A DNA stretch of 64,000 nucleotides from JARRPM01 sp963792815. Lineage in GTDB: Bacteria; Pseudomonadota; Gammaproteobacteria; Pseudomonadales; Halieaceae. The stretch is taken from positions 62,001-126,000 of the forward strand of contig CAWBXR010000007.1 of NCBI GenBank assembly GCA_963792815.1, given 5' to 3'. Every line of letters starts with the position of its first letter. Position 1 is the stretch's first letter. The notes beneath the pieces are model-generated. The model ran no database searches. It was not told where the DNA came from and worked only from the letters and a program-made list of their open reading frames with translations. Positions 23,115-32,694 of the stretch are shown piece by piece. A program made the position numbers and the translations under genes.

Positions 23115-24955
23115 TCGGCAAACTTCTGGTGATACAACTGCGCATAGAGCCCACCCTCCTGAAGCAGTGTCTGGTGAGTGCCGCTGGCGACCACCCTGCC
23201 GGCGTCCATTACCACGATGCTGTCCGCGTGTTCCACGGTAGAGAGGCGGTGCGCAATGACGATGGTGGTGCGATTGGCCATCACATTATCCAGGGCCTGC
23301 TGGATACGGTGTTCTGATTCGTTGTCCAGGGCCGAGGTGGCCTCATCGAGAATCAGCACAGGGGCATCCTTGAGAATCGCCCGGGCGATGGCGATACGCT
23401 GGCGCTGGCCACCACTGAGTCCGCCGCCGTCATCACCCAGTACGGTCTGGAATCCCGCAGGGAGGTTGTCGATAAATTCACTGGCGTAAGCGGATTCGGC
23501 AGCCGCAAGCACAGCCTCTTGTGGCGCGTCCGCCAGGGAACCGTAGGCAATATTGTTGTAGACGGTGTCGTGGAACAGGGCGACCTGTTGCGACACCATA
23601 GCCAGCTGGGCCCGCAGGTTTGCCAGGCGGTAATCCGCCAGGGGAACTCCGTCCAGGGTAATATCACCCGTTTCTACCGGGTAAAACCGCGCCAGTAACT
23701 GTACCAGCGTGGTTTTGCCGCTGCCCGAGCGCCCCACCAGCGCCACGGTCTTGCCGGCGGGTATTTCAATCGAGACATTCTCCAGCACCAGCTTGTCGCT
23801 GCCAGGATAGGCGAAGGACAGACCCTTGATGCGGATCGCCCCCGTCGCCCGCGTTACCGTTACCTCACCACTGTCCACCTCCTCGTCGAGGTCGAGCTGG
23901 GCGAAGATATCCTCCGAGGCGGCCAGGCCGCGCTGGATGTCGGACTGCACCTCGCTCAGCTGGCGGATCGGTTTGCCGAGCTGGGTGGCTGCAGTCAGGA
24001 AGGCCACCAGGGAACCGGCGGTAAAGCCGCGCAGGATATCGGGGCTGAGGGCGAACCAGACCAGGGTGGCCAGGGCGATGGCCAGCAGGGTCTGGATCAC
24101 CGGCGTGCTGAGGCCGTCCGCAAAGGCCATCTTGAGGTTTTGAGAACGGTTGTACTGGCTGGCTTTGCGAAAACGCTCCTGCTGCTGGGCCTGTCCGCCG
24201 AAGACACGGATTTCACGGTAGCCGCTAACACTCTCCCCCGAGACCTGGGTAACATCCCCCATCGAGGTCTGGATGCGCCGGCTGTAGCGGCGAAAGTGCT
24301 TGCCCACAAAGGTGACTACCGCGGCAATAACCGGTATCACCGCAATGAACACCAGGCAGAGGCGCCAGTTCAGGTAGAGCAGGTAACTGGTGAGCGCAAT
24401 CACCGTCAAGCCCTCGCGCACCACGGTTTTAAGGGCCTTGGTCACCGCTCCCGTCACCTGCTCCACGTTGAAGGTGATCTTGGATATCAGCGCGCCCTGC
24501 TTGTGGGCGTCGTAGTAGGCGCTGGGAGCGACCAGCATCTTGTCGAACAACTCACAGCGCAGATTGTGGATCAACGTGCGCGCGACATGGTTCATGAAGT
24601 AGTTGCCCATAAAAAAACCGCTGGCGCGGCTGGCGGCAATCAGGACCATGGCCACCGGCACCGCCACCCGGGCAAATTCCACCCGGTCGAGCCCTTCCGG
24701 GCTGAAAAACCGGTAGACCACGGACGACACGATGCCTGAAGACACCTTGACAGAGTCATCCAGCGAATCGAGTAGAAACTGCATGAGGTCGGCGAGCAGC
24801 ACGTTGCCCAGCGAATAGATGACGTAGCCCAGCAGGCTCAGGCTGAACATGAGCCAGTGGGGGATTACATAACCCAGCAGGCGGCGGTAGATCTGCCAGT
24901 CGCTCATACCGCTGTGACCGGGCCGGGCATAAGGCAGGTCCGAGTAACTAGCCAC
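23111..24955 (-). CDS. msbA: Lipid A export ABC transporter, ATPase/permease
   Basis: The 614-residue half-transporter flips lipid A-core across the inner membrane. Six transmembrane helices occupy residues 30-330. The ATPase domain has Walker A LVGRSGSGKTTLV, the Q-loop SQQVALFHDTVYNNIAYG, the signature LSGGQRQRIAIARAI, Walker B VLILDEATSALD and the H-loop IAHRLSTVEHAD. The order exbB-exbD-msbA-lpxK-kdsB is a compact lipid A operon with overlapping ends (8 bp with exbD, 4 bp with lpxK). Confidence 0.95.
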   Translation of the reverse strand: MASYSDLPYARPGHSGMSDWQIYRRLLGYVIPHWLMFSLSLLGYVIYSLGNVLLADLMQFLLDSLDDSVKVSSGIVSSVVYRFFSPEGLDRVEFARVAVPVAMVLIAASRASGFFMGNYFMNHVARTLIHNLRCELFDKMLVAPSAYYDAHKQGALISKITFNVEQVTGAVTKALKTVVREGLTVIALTSYLLYLNWRLCLVFIAVIPVIAAVVTFVGKHFRRYSRRIQTSMGDVTQVSGESVSGYREIRVFGGQAQQQERFRKASQYNRSQNLKMAFADGLSTPVIQTLLAIALATLVWFALSPDILRGFTAGSLVAFLTAATQLGKPIRQLSEVQSDIQRGLAASEDIFAQLDLDEEVDSGEVTVTRATGAIRIKGLSFAYPGSDKLVLENVSIEIPAGKTVALVGRSGSGKTTLVQLLARFYPVETGDITLDGVPLADYRLANLRAQLAMVSQQVALFHDTVYNNIAYGSLADAPQEAVLAAAESAYASEFIDNLPAGFQTVLGDDGGGLSGGQRQRIAIARAILKDAPVLILDEATSALDNESEHRIQQALDNVMANRTTIVIAHRLSTVEHADSIVVMDAGRVVASGTHQTLLQEGGLYAQLYHQKFAD

Positions 24956-25379
24956 TCGAGTCCGACCCGACGGGCTGCATGGTGGTAATACTCAGGTGCA
25001 CGAAGCCCATCTGGCCGGCCGCATCCATGGCGCGAACCACATGTTGGTGCGCCGTGTCCGCATCGGCGGTAATAATCATGGGCATGGTGGTATCGCCGGC
25101 GGATATCTTGTAAATCGCCGCCTGCAGGGTGCGCATGCGGTTGTCCACCAGGCCCTGGCCGTTGACCCGGTAATTGCCGGACTCGTCGATCAGGATCTCC
25201 ACCTGCTGCTCGCTGCTTTCCTTGACGCTGCCCTCGGCCTCGGGCAGGTCGATGCTCAACTGGGTTTCCCGGGTAAAGGTGGTGGACACCATGAAAAAAA
25301 TCAGCAGCAGAAAGACCACGTCGATCAAGGGGGTCAGGTTGATACCGACCTCCTCCCGGTGTTTACGCCTGAATTTCAA
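24948..25379 (-). CDS. exbD: ExbD/TolR-family energy-transduction protein
   Basis: The 143-residue protein has a short cytoplasmic N-terminus (MKFRRKHREEVGINLTPLID) and one membrane helix (VVFLLLIFFMVSTTF) with the conserved aspartate D20 that forms the proton path. A periplasmic domain with ISAGDTTMPMIITADADTAHQHVV follows. With ExbB it turns proton motive force into work. In this operon position next to msbA-lpxK it is the same pair found in Pseudomonas beside lpxK. It overlaps exbB by 4 bp and msbA by 8 bp. The partner TonB is not in the window. Confidence 0.9.
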   Translation of the reverse strand: MKFRRKHREEVGINLTPLIDVVFLLLIFFMVSTTFTRETQLSIDLPEAEGSVKESSEQQVEILIDESGNYRVNGQGLVDNRMRTLQAAIYKISAGDTTMPMIITADADTAHQHVVRAMDAAGQMGFVHLSITTMQPVGSDSSG

Positions 25380-25999
25380 GAGCCGGCTTCCGAGTTCTCT
25401 TCACTGTGCAGGGCGTCGACCAGTTTGATGGTTTCCTGCTCCAGCTCCACCACGATACCGTCGATACGGCCGACAAAATACCGGTGCATGACCAGCGCCG
25501 GTATCGCCACGGTCAGGCCTGCAGCGGTGGTGATGAGGGCCTGGGAAATACCACCCGCCAGGGCGCTGGCGTTACCGGTGCCCTGGGCCATGATTTCGGC
25601 AAATACCTTGATCATGCCCACCACGGTTCCCAGCAGCCCCAACAGGGGCGCAACGGCGGCGATGGTGCCGAGGGTATTGAGATAACGCTCGAGGTCGTGG
25701 ACGACGTGGCCGGCGGCCTCCTGGATGCTCTCCTTCATCACATCCCGACCGTGGTAGGCGTTGCCGAGCCCCGCCGCGAGGATCCTGCCCAGGGGCGATG
25801 CCTTTTTCAGGTTGCGCAGCCGTTCGGCGTCGAGTTCACCGGCCTTGAGCTGTTTCCATACGGTGGCCAGCAGGTGCGGCGGCGCGATCTTCCTGGGGTT
25901 GAGTGTGTACAGCCGCTCTACGCAGATCGCCAGGCCGACCACCGAACACAGCAGTATGAGCCCCATCAGCCAGCCACCGGCAGATAACAATTCAAGCAC
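25376..25999 (-). CDS. exbB: MotA/TolQ/ExbB proton-channel family protein
   Basis: The 207-residue protein has three membrane segments (near residues 8-30, 105-130 and 145-175). The signature ISQALITTAAGLTVAIPALVMHR lies in the last helix, and TIAAVAPLLGLLGTVVGMI is the typical TolQ/ExbB helix 2. I take GTG 25997-25999 as start because AGGGGAG lies seven bases upstream. GTG 26005 would be too close to that site, and the ATG at 26032 overlaps the -10 box. It is the first gene of the exbB-exbD-msbA-lpxK-kdsB-murB-uvrC series. Confidence 0.9.
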   Translation of the reverse strand: MLELLSAGGWLMGLILLCSVVGLAICVERLYTLNPRKIAPPHLLATVWKQLKAGELDAERLRNLKKASPLGRILAAGLGNAYHGRDVMKESIQEAAGHVVHDLERYLNTLGTIAAVAPLLGLLGTVVGMIKVFAEIMAQGTGNASALAGGISQALITTAAGLTVAIPALVMHRYFVGRIDGIVVELEQETIKLVDALHSEENSEAGS

Positions 26000-26030
26000 C
26001 TTCACTCTCCCCTGTTTTTTTAATGGCGCC

Positions 26031-26059
26031 ATTATACGCCCAGGGGGAAGTGCTGAGAA
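26031..26059 (-). promoter_or_regulatory. Promoter of the exbB-exbD-msbA-lpxK operon
   Basis: Minus strand -35-like TTCTCA (26054-26059) and a consensus -10 TATAAT (26031-26036) are 17 bp apart, giving a start about 25 bp before the exbB GTG. It overlaps the last codons of comEC, which is transcribed in the same direction. Confidence 0.6.
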
Positions 26060-26070
26060 ACCGCTGGATC

Positions 26071-28398
26071 TCACATCCAGAAACGTTTGTGCTGCTCACG
26101 CCTGCGCCCCACCTTCACCGGCTGTCCGGGGACGAACTCGAATTCCAGCGCGCCGCCACTGGCCGTGTCGTAGACCTGTGCACCCGAGCGTAGCAGCCGG
26201 GCGACCACATCTTCGTGGGGGTGACCGAAGCGGTTGGCATAGCCACTACTGACAGCAGCCATGGCGGGGCTGACGGCCTTCAGCAGGGCCCACGATGACG
26301 ATGTGCGGCTGCCGTGATGGGCCACCAGCAGCCAGTCACTGGCCAGCTGCTTGCCCCAGTAACCCACCAACTCGCGTTCCTGTGGGCTCTCCACGTCGCC
26401 CGCCAGCAACAGGCGGTATCCGGCCGCTTCTATCTGCAGCACACAAGAGCTGTCGTTGCTGAGCCCCGACCCAACAGGACCGGGCGCCGGCGAGAGAAAC
26501 TGGAACTTCTCCCCCCCTGGCCAGCGCCAGGCCTGCCCCGCAAGGCAGGGCCGGGCACCGGCTGTGGCCTCCCAGTCCCCGCCAAAATACACCCTGGAGG
26601 GAGGCATGGCGGCCAGCAGGGTGGCTGCTCCCGCACTGTGGTCGTTATCGGGATGGCTTATCACCAGCGTGTCCACTGCGGCAATGCCTCGCAGCCGCAA
26701 ATACGGCAATACCACAGTCTGCGCCATGTTTGCGCCTGCGGGGTCACCGCCGCCGGTATCGTAGAGCAGCACGTTTTGGCCGCTGCTGACGACCACCGCG
26801 GTACCCTGGCCGACATCGAGGACGATTACCCGCACCAGTCCGGTCGGTTCATCCCGCGGCGGGAAGCCAGCCTGCGGATCCCTGGGCAGCAGCAGTGGCA
26901 ACGCCATCACCACGGCCAGCGCCCTGGCCCGCAGCGGCAGCGGCAGGATCACCAGCAGTATCCCCGCTGCAGCCAACAGCACATCCGCCAGGGAGCCGCG
27001 CAACTGCAGGTACAGCCAGTCGTTGTCTTGCGTCAGGGCAGTTGCCAGGGGTAACAGCTTCTGCAGGGGCCATGCCGCGAGCTGCCACAGCGGCAGCTCC
27101 GCGGCGGGAACAAGATACATGCAGATTACCGCCAGCAAAGCCAGCGGTACCACTACCAGGCCAATCAGCGGGATCATCACCAGGTTAGCCAGCCCGGCAA
27201 CGACGCTGCTGCCGCCGAACCACCACGCGCCCAGTGGCATCATTACCAGTGACATAAACCCGTGGGTCAGCAGTAGTCGCTGCCAGCCGAGGCGCCCCCG
27301 TTGCCAATGGGCCAGCCACAGCAATGCCGCCACCGCGCTGAAGGACAGCCAGAAGCCGCTGCCCAGTGCGGCCAGGGGATTGAACACGAGAACCACCACT
27401 GCGGCCAGCAGCAGGTTGTTGCCGGAGCTGCTGCTGCGGCCCGCCAGGTCCGCCACCAGAAAGCAGGCCAGCATGCACAGCGCCCTTTGTGTTGCGACCG
27501 AGAACCCCGCCAGGGCGGTGTAGGCGAAGCAGGAAAATAATGCCAGTACGGCGGGCAAAGTGTGTGCCGGCCGGCCCACCAGCAAACACAGTCGTTGGGC
27601 GGCGCCGCCCAACAGGTAGGCGGCCCCGGCCACCAGCCCCACGTGGAGGCCGGAGATTACCAGCAGGTGGTTGATGCCAAACTGTTGCAGCAGGGTCCAG
27701 AACGACGCGTCGATACCGCTCTTGTCCGCCACGGTCACTGCCCGCAGTACCGCCGCTGCCTGCGGCGCCAGCTGCAGTGAGCCGATACGCTCACTGATCT
27801 GCTGGCGCAGGCGATCGGGCAAGCTGGCAATGCTAGCGCCCCGCTGGTGTTTTACCCCCGGGCCGGCTGCCACCCCGCCCCTGACACTGCCCACGGCGTC
27901 GATGCCGGTCTGCGCGTACCATGCCTGCAGGTTGAATGACCCTGGATTCGCGAGGCCCCACGGCCTGGCCAGCATGATCGGGAAGGTCCAGCTGTCGCCG
28001 GGGGTGATCCTGGCGGGGCCGTAGTAGGACAGGAGCACCCGGGCGGGACCGGCGCAGCGCCGGGGTTCCAGCGAGGTAACGGCGAACTCAAACCGCTGCC
28101 GGCTGCTGCCGTCCGGGAATGCGGTAACGCGGGGTAGTGAGGCTACCTCACCTGTGACCACCAGTGGTTGCCTGACGCAGGCATCGACTATCCGTCGTTC
28201 CAGCAGCTGCTGGCCGTGCGCCAATGCCAGGGCGCACCCTAGCGCCAGGCCTGAAACCAGGCGTGGCAGTACTCCTCGCGGGGCGAGCAGCACCAGGCCT
28301 GTTGCAGCCAGTACTAGCGGCACCCAAGAGCCCGGCAGCCGGGGTAACAGTGATACCGGCAGGATGCCCAGTACCAGTCCGATCATCCATGATCTCAT
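26071..28398 (-). CDS. comEC: DNA internalization-related competence protein ComEC/Rec2
   Basis: The protein (about 775 residues from ATG 28396-28398; an in-frame TTG at 28425 would add nine) forms the inner-membrane channel for single-stranded DNA in natural transformation. An N-terminal soluble OB-like domain (residues 30-200) is followed by the competence domain with many helices (LLVISGLHVGLVAGAAYLLG near 247). A C-terminal metallo-beta-lactamase-like domain has VLDVGQGTAVVVSS, SHPDNDHSAGA and LLVAHHGSRTSS. Full length suggests a functional gene. It lies upstream of exbB and is divergent from the DUF2062 gene. Confidence 0.94.
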   Translation of the reverse strand: MRSWMIGLVLGILPVSLLPRLPGSWVPLVLAATGLVLLAPRGVLPRLVSGLALGCALALAHGQQLLERRIVDACVRQPLVVTGEVASLPRVTAFPDGSSRQRFEFAVTSLEPRRCAGPARVLLSYYGPARITPGDSWTFPIMLARPWGLANPGSFNLQAWYAQTGIDAVGSVRGGVAAGPGVKHQRGASIASLPDRLRQQISERIGSLQLAPQAAAVLRAVTVADKSGIDASFWTLLQQFGINHLLVISGLHVGLVAGAAYLLGGAAQRLCLLVGRPAHTLPAVLALFSCFAYTALAGFSVATQRALCMLACFLVADLAGRSSSSGNNLLLAAVVVLVFNPLAALGSGFWLSFSAVAALLWLAHWQRGRLGWQRLLLTHGFMSLVMMPLGAWWFGGSSVVAGLANLVMIPLIGLVVVPLALLAVICMYLVPAAELPLWQLAAWPLQKLLPLATALTQDNDWLYLQLRGSLADVLLAAAGILLVILPLPLRARALAVVMALPLLLPRDPQAGFPPRDEPTGLVRVIVLDVGQGTAVVVSSGQNVLLYDTGGGDPAGANMAQTVVLPYLRLRGIAAVDTLVISHPDNDHSAGAATLLAAMPPSRVYFGGDWEATAGARPCLAGQAWRWPGGEKFQFLSPAPGPVGSGLSNDSSCVLQIEAAGYRLLLAGDVESPQERELVGYWGKQLASDWLLVAHHGSRTSSSWALLKAVSPAMAAVSSGYANRFGHPHEDVVARLLRSGAQVYDTASGGALEFEFVPGQPVKVGRRREQHKRFWM

Positions 28399-28598
28399 CC
28401 TGGCTATCCAAAACCTGTACAGCAACTGGCAAGCGCCTGAATCCGTGACTGACGCCCTAGAGTAGCCGACACTTTATAGGCATAATGACCAAAGGCCGAA
28501 GTGAAGACAACGCTTCAGGGAATGGCCGCAGCATCACGGCTCTGCCAGTGAATCACAACTCGCCAGGGAACGACACAGCAGTTCCGGTCACCCACACC

Positions 28599-29129
28599 AT
28601 GCCTAAAAAGACACTCAAATCGCTCATGCCCAGTGCGGCCAGGGTAAGGGAAATCAAGTCACTGCATATTCTCGGGGACTGGATTTACGAGACCAACCTG
28701 TGGCACCTGAATCGCTATTCGGCTTCGATGGCCTTTTTCGTCGGGCTGTTCGTGGCCTTTATGCCGATCCCCGGGCAGATGCCCCTGGCCGCCCTGCTGG
28801 CGCTGCTGCTGCGGTGTAACCTGCCCATATCAGTCAGCCTGGTCTGGATTACCAACCCGCTGACCATGCCGGCGCTCTTTTTCATGGCCTACCAGGTGGG
28901 CGGGCTCATCATAAACGTGCCGGTAACGCCAATTGAGTTCGAACTCAGCTTCAGCTGGCTCAGCCACCAGTTGACCAACATCTGGCAACCCTTTTTGCTG
29001 GGTTGCCTGATCTGCGGACTCTTTTTCGGCTGCCTGGGGTATTTTATCGTCAGCATGTTGTGGCGCTGGCGGGTCTCGGTGCACTGGCGCGAGCGCAAGC
29101 GCCGTCGCGCCAACAGGCTGAAAAACTAG
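28599..29129 (+). CDS. DUF2062 domain-containing membrane protein
   Basis: From ATG 28599 (MPKKTLKSLMPSAARVREIK) the protein is 176 residues, the usual DUF2062 length. An upstream in-frame ATG at 28485 would add a 38-residue, low-complexity polar tail without homology, so I reject it. The family core is visible as LWHLNRYSASMAFFVGLFVA (residues 33-52), then FMPIPGQMPLAALLALLLRC and VWITNPLTMPALFF, with a further helix near 140-165. The function is unknown; the gene sits between comEC and the lol genes in Pseudomonas as well. Its TAG stop is part of a palindrome shared with lolE. Confidence 0.88.
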   Translation: MPKKTLKSLMPSAARVREIKSLHILGDWIYETNLWHLNRYSASMAFFVGLFVAFMPIPGQMPLAALLALLLRCNLPISVSLVWITNPLTMPALFFMAYQVGGLIINVPVTPIEFELSFSWLSHQLTNIWQPFLLGCLICGLFFGCLGYFIVSMLWRWRVSVHWRERKRRRANRLKN

Positions 29130-29171
29130 GGCAACTCTGAGGCATTACCGCATGAATCAGAGGTGCCCTAG
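29126..29171. terminator. Bidirectional hairpin containing both convergent stop codons
   Basis: Arms 29126-29140 (CTAGGGCAACTCTGA) and 29157-29171 (TCAGAGGTGCCCTAG) match at 14 of 15 positions, with a 16-bp loop. The stop codons of the DUF2062 gene and lolE both lie in the arms. There is no T-run, so factor-dependent termination or 3'-end protection is likelier than intrinsic termination. Confidence 0.6.
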
Positions 29172-30415
29172 CTGCGATCCTGGTTGAGAATCAGTGCCGG
29201 CGCCAGGCGCGAGGCGCGCAGGGCGGGATAGATAGCCGCCACCACGCACATGGCGAACGCCACGCCACCCACCACCAGAATATCTCCCCACAACAGATCC
29301 ACCGGCAGGAACGACACCGGGTACACATCAGTGTTGAGGAAATTCATGTCCAGCAATCGCTCCAGTGCGCTCACCAGGTCCGGCACCAGCTGGCTGCCGA
29401 TTGCGCCCAGCGCGGCGCCGAGAACCACCCCGACCAGCCCGATCATGGCGCCCTGCAGCACAAAGATAATGGCGATATCACGCGGCGCAGCCCCCAGGGT
29501 CCGCAGGATGGCGATATTGCCCTGCTTGTCAAACACTACCAGCACCAGTGAGGACACCACATTGAAGGCCGCCACGGCGATGATCGAAAACAACAGGATT
29601 GAGATCAGGTCCCGGGACAACTGGATGGCGGAGTACAGGTTGCCGTGGGTCATCATCCAGTTGGTGGCGTAATACCCGCTGGGCATATTATTCATCAGCT
29701 CCCGGCCTACCCGGGTCACCGAAAACAGGTCACGGGTGGCGATGCGCAGGCCCGATACCGCGCTTCCCAGCCCCGCAAGTTCTGACGCAAGGGCGAGCGG
29801 TACGATAGCCGCCGCCTGGTCGAGTTCGGTACCGGTTTCCAGCAAGGCGACCAGCCGCAGGGATTCAAAGCGGGTGGCGCGGCCCTCGGCGCCAGGTCCC
29901 GCGCCGGGGACGATCAGTGTCAGTTCGTCTCCGGGCCTGACGCCGAGGCGATCCGCAATGCCCACGCCCAGCACCAGGCCGTTGGCCTGCTGTTGGAACG
30001 CGGCAACCTCCTCCTCATCAAGGCTTGCCAGCAGGCGACTGACGGCGGCCGCGTCACTGCTGTCTATGCCCACGCCCATGGCTGTCTCGATGCTGTCGCC
30101 GCGCATGAACAGGGCGTCAAATTCGGTAAAGGGCGTGACTTCGAGCACCTCCGGATGGCGCGCCACCACCGCCGCCTGCTCCCGCCAGTCCTCAATGGGA
30201 ATCGCACTGTGCAGGGTGATGTGGGGCACCATCCCCAGGATTCGCTCCCGCATCTCCTTGTCGAAGCCATTCATCACCGACAGCACTATGATCAGCAGGC
30301 TGATCGCCAGCACCAGCCCCAACATCGACAGCGTCGAGAGGAAGGTAGACAGGTGGCCACCGCCGAAGGCAAAGGTGTAGCGCACTGCGATGCGCAGGCG
30401 CTCATAGAACGTCAT
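29168..30415 (-). CDS. lolE: Lipoprotein-releasing system permease, LolC/LolE family
   Basis: The 415-residue protein has one helix near residues 25-48 (LSMLGLVLAISLLIIVLSVM), a large periplasmic domain (50-265) and three C-terminal helices (RDLISILLFSIIAVAAFNVV near 265-285, then around 320 and 375). The cytoplasmic coupling segment VVFDKQGNIAILRTLGA is typical. It forms, with LolC and LolD, the complex that extracts lipoproteins for outer-membrane delivery. The order lolC-lolD-lolE on the minus strand, with lolD overlapping by 4 bp, supports lolE; C and E are similar, so the letter is by position. Confidence 0.9.
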   Translation of the reverse strand: MTFYERLRIAVRYTFAFGGGHLSTFLSTLSMLGLVLAISLLIIVLSVMNGFDKEMRERILGMVPHITLHSAIPIEDWREQAAVVARHPEVLEVTPFTEFDALFMRGDSIETAMGVGIDSSDAAAVSRLLASLDEEEVAAFQQQANGLVLGVGIADRLGVRPGDELTLIVPGAGPGAEGRATRFESLRLVALLETGTELDQAAAIVPLALASELAGLGSAVSGLRIATRDLFSVTRVGRELMNNMPSGYYATNWMMTHGNLYSAIQLSRDLISILLFSIIAVAAFNVVSSLVLVVFDKQGNIAILRTLGAAPRDIAIIFVLQGAMIGLVGVVLGAALGAIGSQLVPDLVSALERLLDMNFLNTDVYPVSFLPVDLLWGDILVVGGVAFAMCVVAAIYPALRASRLAPALILNQDRS

Positions 30416-31092
30416 GACAGGTCCCTGAGACCGCCGTCCCGCAGTTCCAGGGTGCGGTTCATCTGCCTGGCTATCGCGGGGTCGTGGGTCACCACGACGA
30501 AGGCCGCGCTCTCCTGCCCGAGTTCATCGATCAGCGCCAGCACCTGAGCCGCCGAGTGCGGGTCCAGGTTGCCGGTGGGTTCGTCCATCAGTACCACATC
30601 CGGGCTGCCGACCAGCGCCCTGGCGATGGCCACCCGCTGGCGCTCTCCCCCGGACAGCTGGCCGGGGCGGTGGTCGAGCCGGTGTGACATCCCCACCCTG
30701 TCGAGCATCGCCGCCGCCCTGCGCCAGGCCTCGGCCCGGGGCAAGCCGGCTATCAGCAGCGGCATGCCGACGTTCTCCCGGGCATCGAACTCCGGCAACA
30801 GGTGATGAAACTGGTAGACAAAACCCAGGCGCCGGTTGCGCAGCTGGCACAGTGCCTTTTCGCCCAATCTCGCGAGGTCCTGCCCGGCCATCAGCACCCT
30901 GCCCGAGGTGGGGTTATCAAGGCCTCCCAGCAGGTTCAACAGGGTGGATTTGCCCGAGCCGGAGGCCCCGATGACGGCGATTTTTTCGCCCGCGGAGAGG
31001 CTGAGCTCGACGTTCTCGAGCACGGTCACCGTCCTGCCGCCGTCCTCGTAAACCCGGCACAGGGACTCGCAGCGCAGCACCGGGTTACTCAT
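30412..31092 (-). CDS. lolD: Lipoprotein-releasing system ATP-binding protein
   Basis: From ATG 31090-31092 the protein is 226 residues, the normal LolD length; the in-frame extension upstream is the 3' end of lolC read in another frame. It has Walker A IGASGSGKSTLLNLLGG, the Q-loop FVYQFHHLLPEFDARENV, the signature LSGGERQRVAIARALV, Walker B VVLMDEPTGNLD and the H-loop VVTHDPAIA. The LolD-specific FHHLLPEF stretch supports the assignment. It powers lipoprotein release by LolCE and overlaps both flanking genes (8 bp with lolC, 4 bp with lolE). Confidence 0.95.
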   Translation of the reverse strand: MSNPVLRCESLCRVYEDGGRTVTVLENVELSLSAGEKIAVIGASGSGKSTLLNLLGGLDNPTSGRVLMAGQDLARLGEKALCQLRNRRLGFVYQFHHLLPEFDARENVGMPLLIAGLPRAEAWRRAAAMLDRVGMSHRLDHRPGQLSGGERQRVAIARALVGSPDVVLMDEPTGNLDPHSAAQVLALIDELGQESAAFVVVTHDPAIARQMNRTLELRDGGLRDLS

Positions 31093-32357
31093 AGCGCAGC
31101 ACCTCGGCGGGGGCGATGCGGGTCGCGCGCCAGGCGGGATACAGTGTGGCCAGCAGGCTGAGCAGCAGGGACGCGAGCACCACGCCGCCCACGTCCGGCC
31201 ACTGCAGGTCGGAGGGCAACTCGCTGATGAAATAAACACTTGGATCGAACAATTTGACTCCGAAAGCAGTTTCTATAAAAGCGGTCACCCGCGATATGTT
31301 CAGGCCCAGGGCGGTTCCCAGGATTGCGCCGATGGAGATGCCCACCGCCGCCAGGCCCAGGCCATGGGCAACGAAAATAGCCATGATACCGCCCGCCCGT
31401 GCCCCCATGGTGCGTAGCACCGCGATATCCCGGCGTTTCTCCGCCACCGACATAACCAGGGTAGAGACGATATTAAAAGCAGCGACGGCGACCACGCTGA
31501 GCAGCAGCAGGCTTACCATCACCTTTTCCATCTTCACCGCGCGAAACAGGGAGCCCTGGCTCTGGCTCCAGTCATTGACCTCGTACCCGGCAGGTAGCGA
31601 CCCTGCCAGGCCCGCCATGATAGCGGGCGCCTCGAACAACTCGCTGGTCCGGACCTGCAGACCGTCCACCCGGTCCCGGGGGCCCAGCAGTTTCTGCCCG
31701 GTGGCGAGCGACACGTAGGCCTGGTAGGCGTCCGGTTGGGCGCCCACCTCGAACAGGCCCGTGACCAGCAGCCGTTTGCTGCGGGGAAACACGCCCATCG
31801 GGTGTTACCGTCAACCGGGGCACGGTCACGTCGACATAATCCCCGGGCTGGACCCGCAGGATACGCGCCAGCGAGGCCCCCAGCACCACGTTGAAACCAC
31901 CGCCGTCGAGGCTGTCCAGGGAGCCTGATACCATGGCAGCGGGAATCTCGGAGACCGTCGCTTCAGTCGCCGGGTCAATCGCCGTGAGTACCGCGCCGCG
32001 CAGGTTGGTGGGGCTGGCCAGCAACACCTTGTCGCTGATGTAGGGCGATACCGCCACCACCCCGGCGGACTGTCGCAGTGTCGCGCCCAGCGCCTCCCAG
32101 TCGGCAATGCCACCGTCGGGATTGGCCACGTAGCCGTGGGGAACCAGGGAGAGTATGCGTCCGCGCAGTTCCCCGCCGAAACCGTTCATCACCGACAGCA
32201 CCGTGATCAGGCTGGCCACGCCGATCACCATGCCCAGCATGGACACCATGGCGATCACCGAGGTAAACCGGTTGCGCTTGCGGCTGAAGCTGTAGCGCAG
32301 GCCGATAAAAGGGGCGTAATTGCGGATAGAACCTGCCTTGTTGAGAGTCACTGACAC
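31085..32357 (-). CDS. lolC: Lipoprotein-releasing system permease LolC, interrupted by a frameshift
   Basis: The N-terminal two thirds start at GTG 32355-32357 and carry the first helix (RFTSVIAMVSMLGMVIGVAS) and the periplasmic domain to VPRLTVTP. The remainder (MGVFPRSKRLLVTGLFEVG, then the three C-terminal helices and VAEKRRDIAVLRTMGA) continues in the next frame. Dropping one base in the CCCG before ATGGGCGTG near 31798-31801 restores a single protein of about 423 residues. All family segments are present, and LolC is essential in most Gammaproteobacteria. I therefore read this as a sequence error, not inactivation. It is the first gene of the lolCDE operon. Confidence 0.87.
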
Positions 32358-32422
32358 CGTCGTTACCGGGTATGTTTATTGCGAGTTCGGCCTGGAGCCG
32401 GGTACCCGGGAAGAATGCGGTG

Positions 32423-32450
32423 ATTATATCTGCTGCGGGGGCTGGGTAAA
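32423..32450 (-). promoter_or_regulatory. Promoter of the lolCDE operon
   Basis: Minus strand -35-like TTTACC (32445-32450) and consensus -10 TATAAT (32423-32428), 16 bp apart, lie 66 bp upstream of the lolC start. The leader has no strong hairpin. The rest of 32451-32620 shows no gene. Confidence 0.55.
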
Positions 32451-32628
32451 CGGGTATTTCTGCTGAAGGGGACCAGCATAGGGCGACTATCAAATGAGAA
32501 TAGTGCCGTGGGGCAGTTATCGCTCTCAGGGTTGCGGGTGATCTGTCGAATGAATACCCAACCAAGCCGGGCGGGCTATTCGACCTTGCCTTGGTGGTGG
32601 ATGGACTTCGGAAGTGGAATGGACAGGC

Positions 32629-32658
32629 CAAAAAAAACCCGCCGTGGCGGGTTTTTTT
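32629..32658 (-). terminator. Rho-independent terminator of the PEP-CTERM gene
   Basis: A 7-bp perfect stem (ACCCGCC/GGCGGGT, 32637-32652) is flanked by an A-run and a T-run of seven, so it can act on both strands. The gene it serves is the PEP-CTERM gene ending at 32695 on the minus strand. Confidence 0.85.
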
Positions 32659-32694
32659 CTTTCTGGCCGGCGCAACGCCTGGCTTGACGAGACC

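Noticed and set aside
31093..31239. N-terminal extension of lolD
   Set aside because: It is the end of lolC in another frame; LolD homology starts at ATG 31092.
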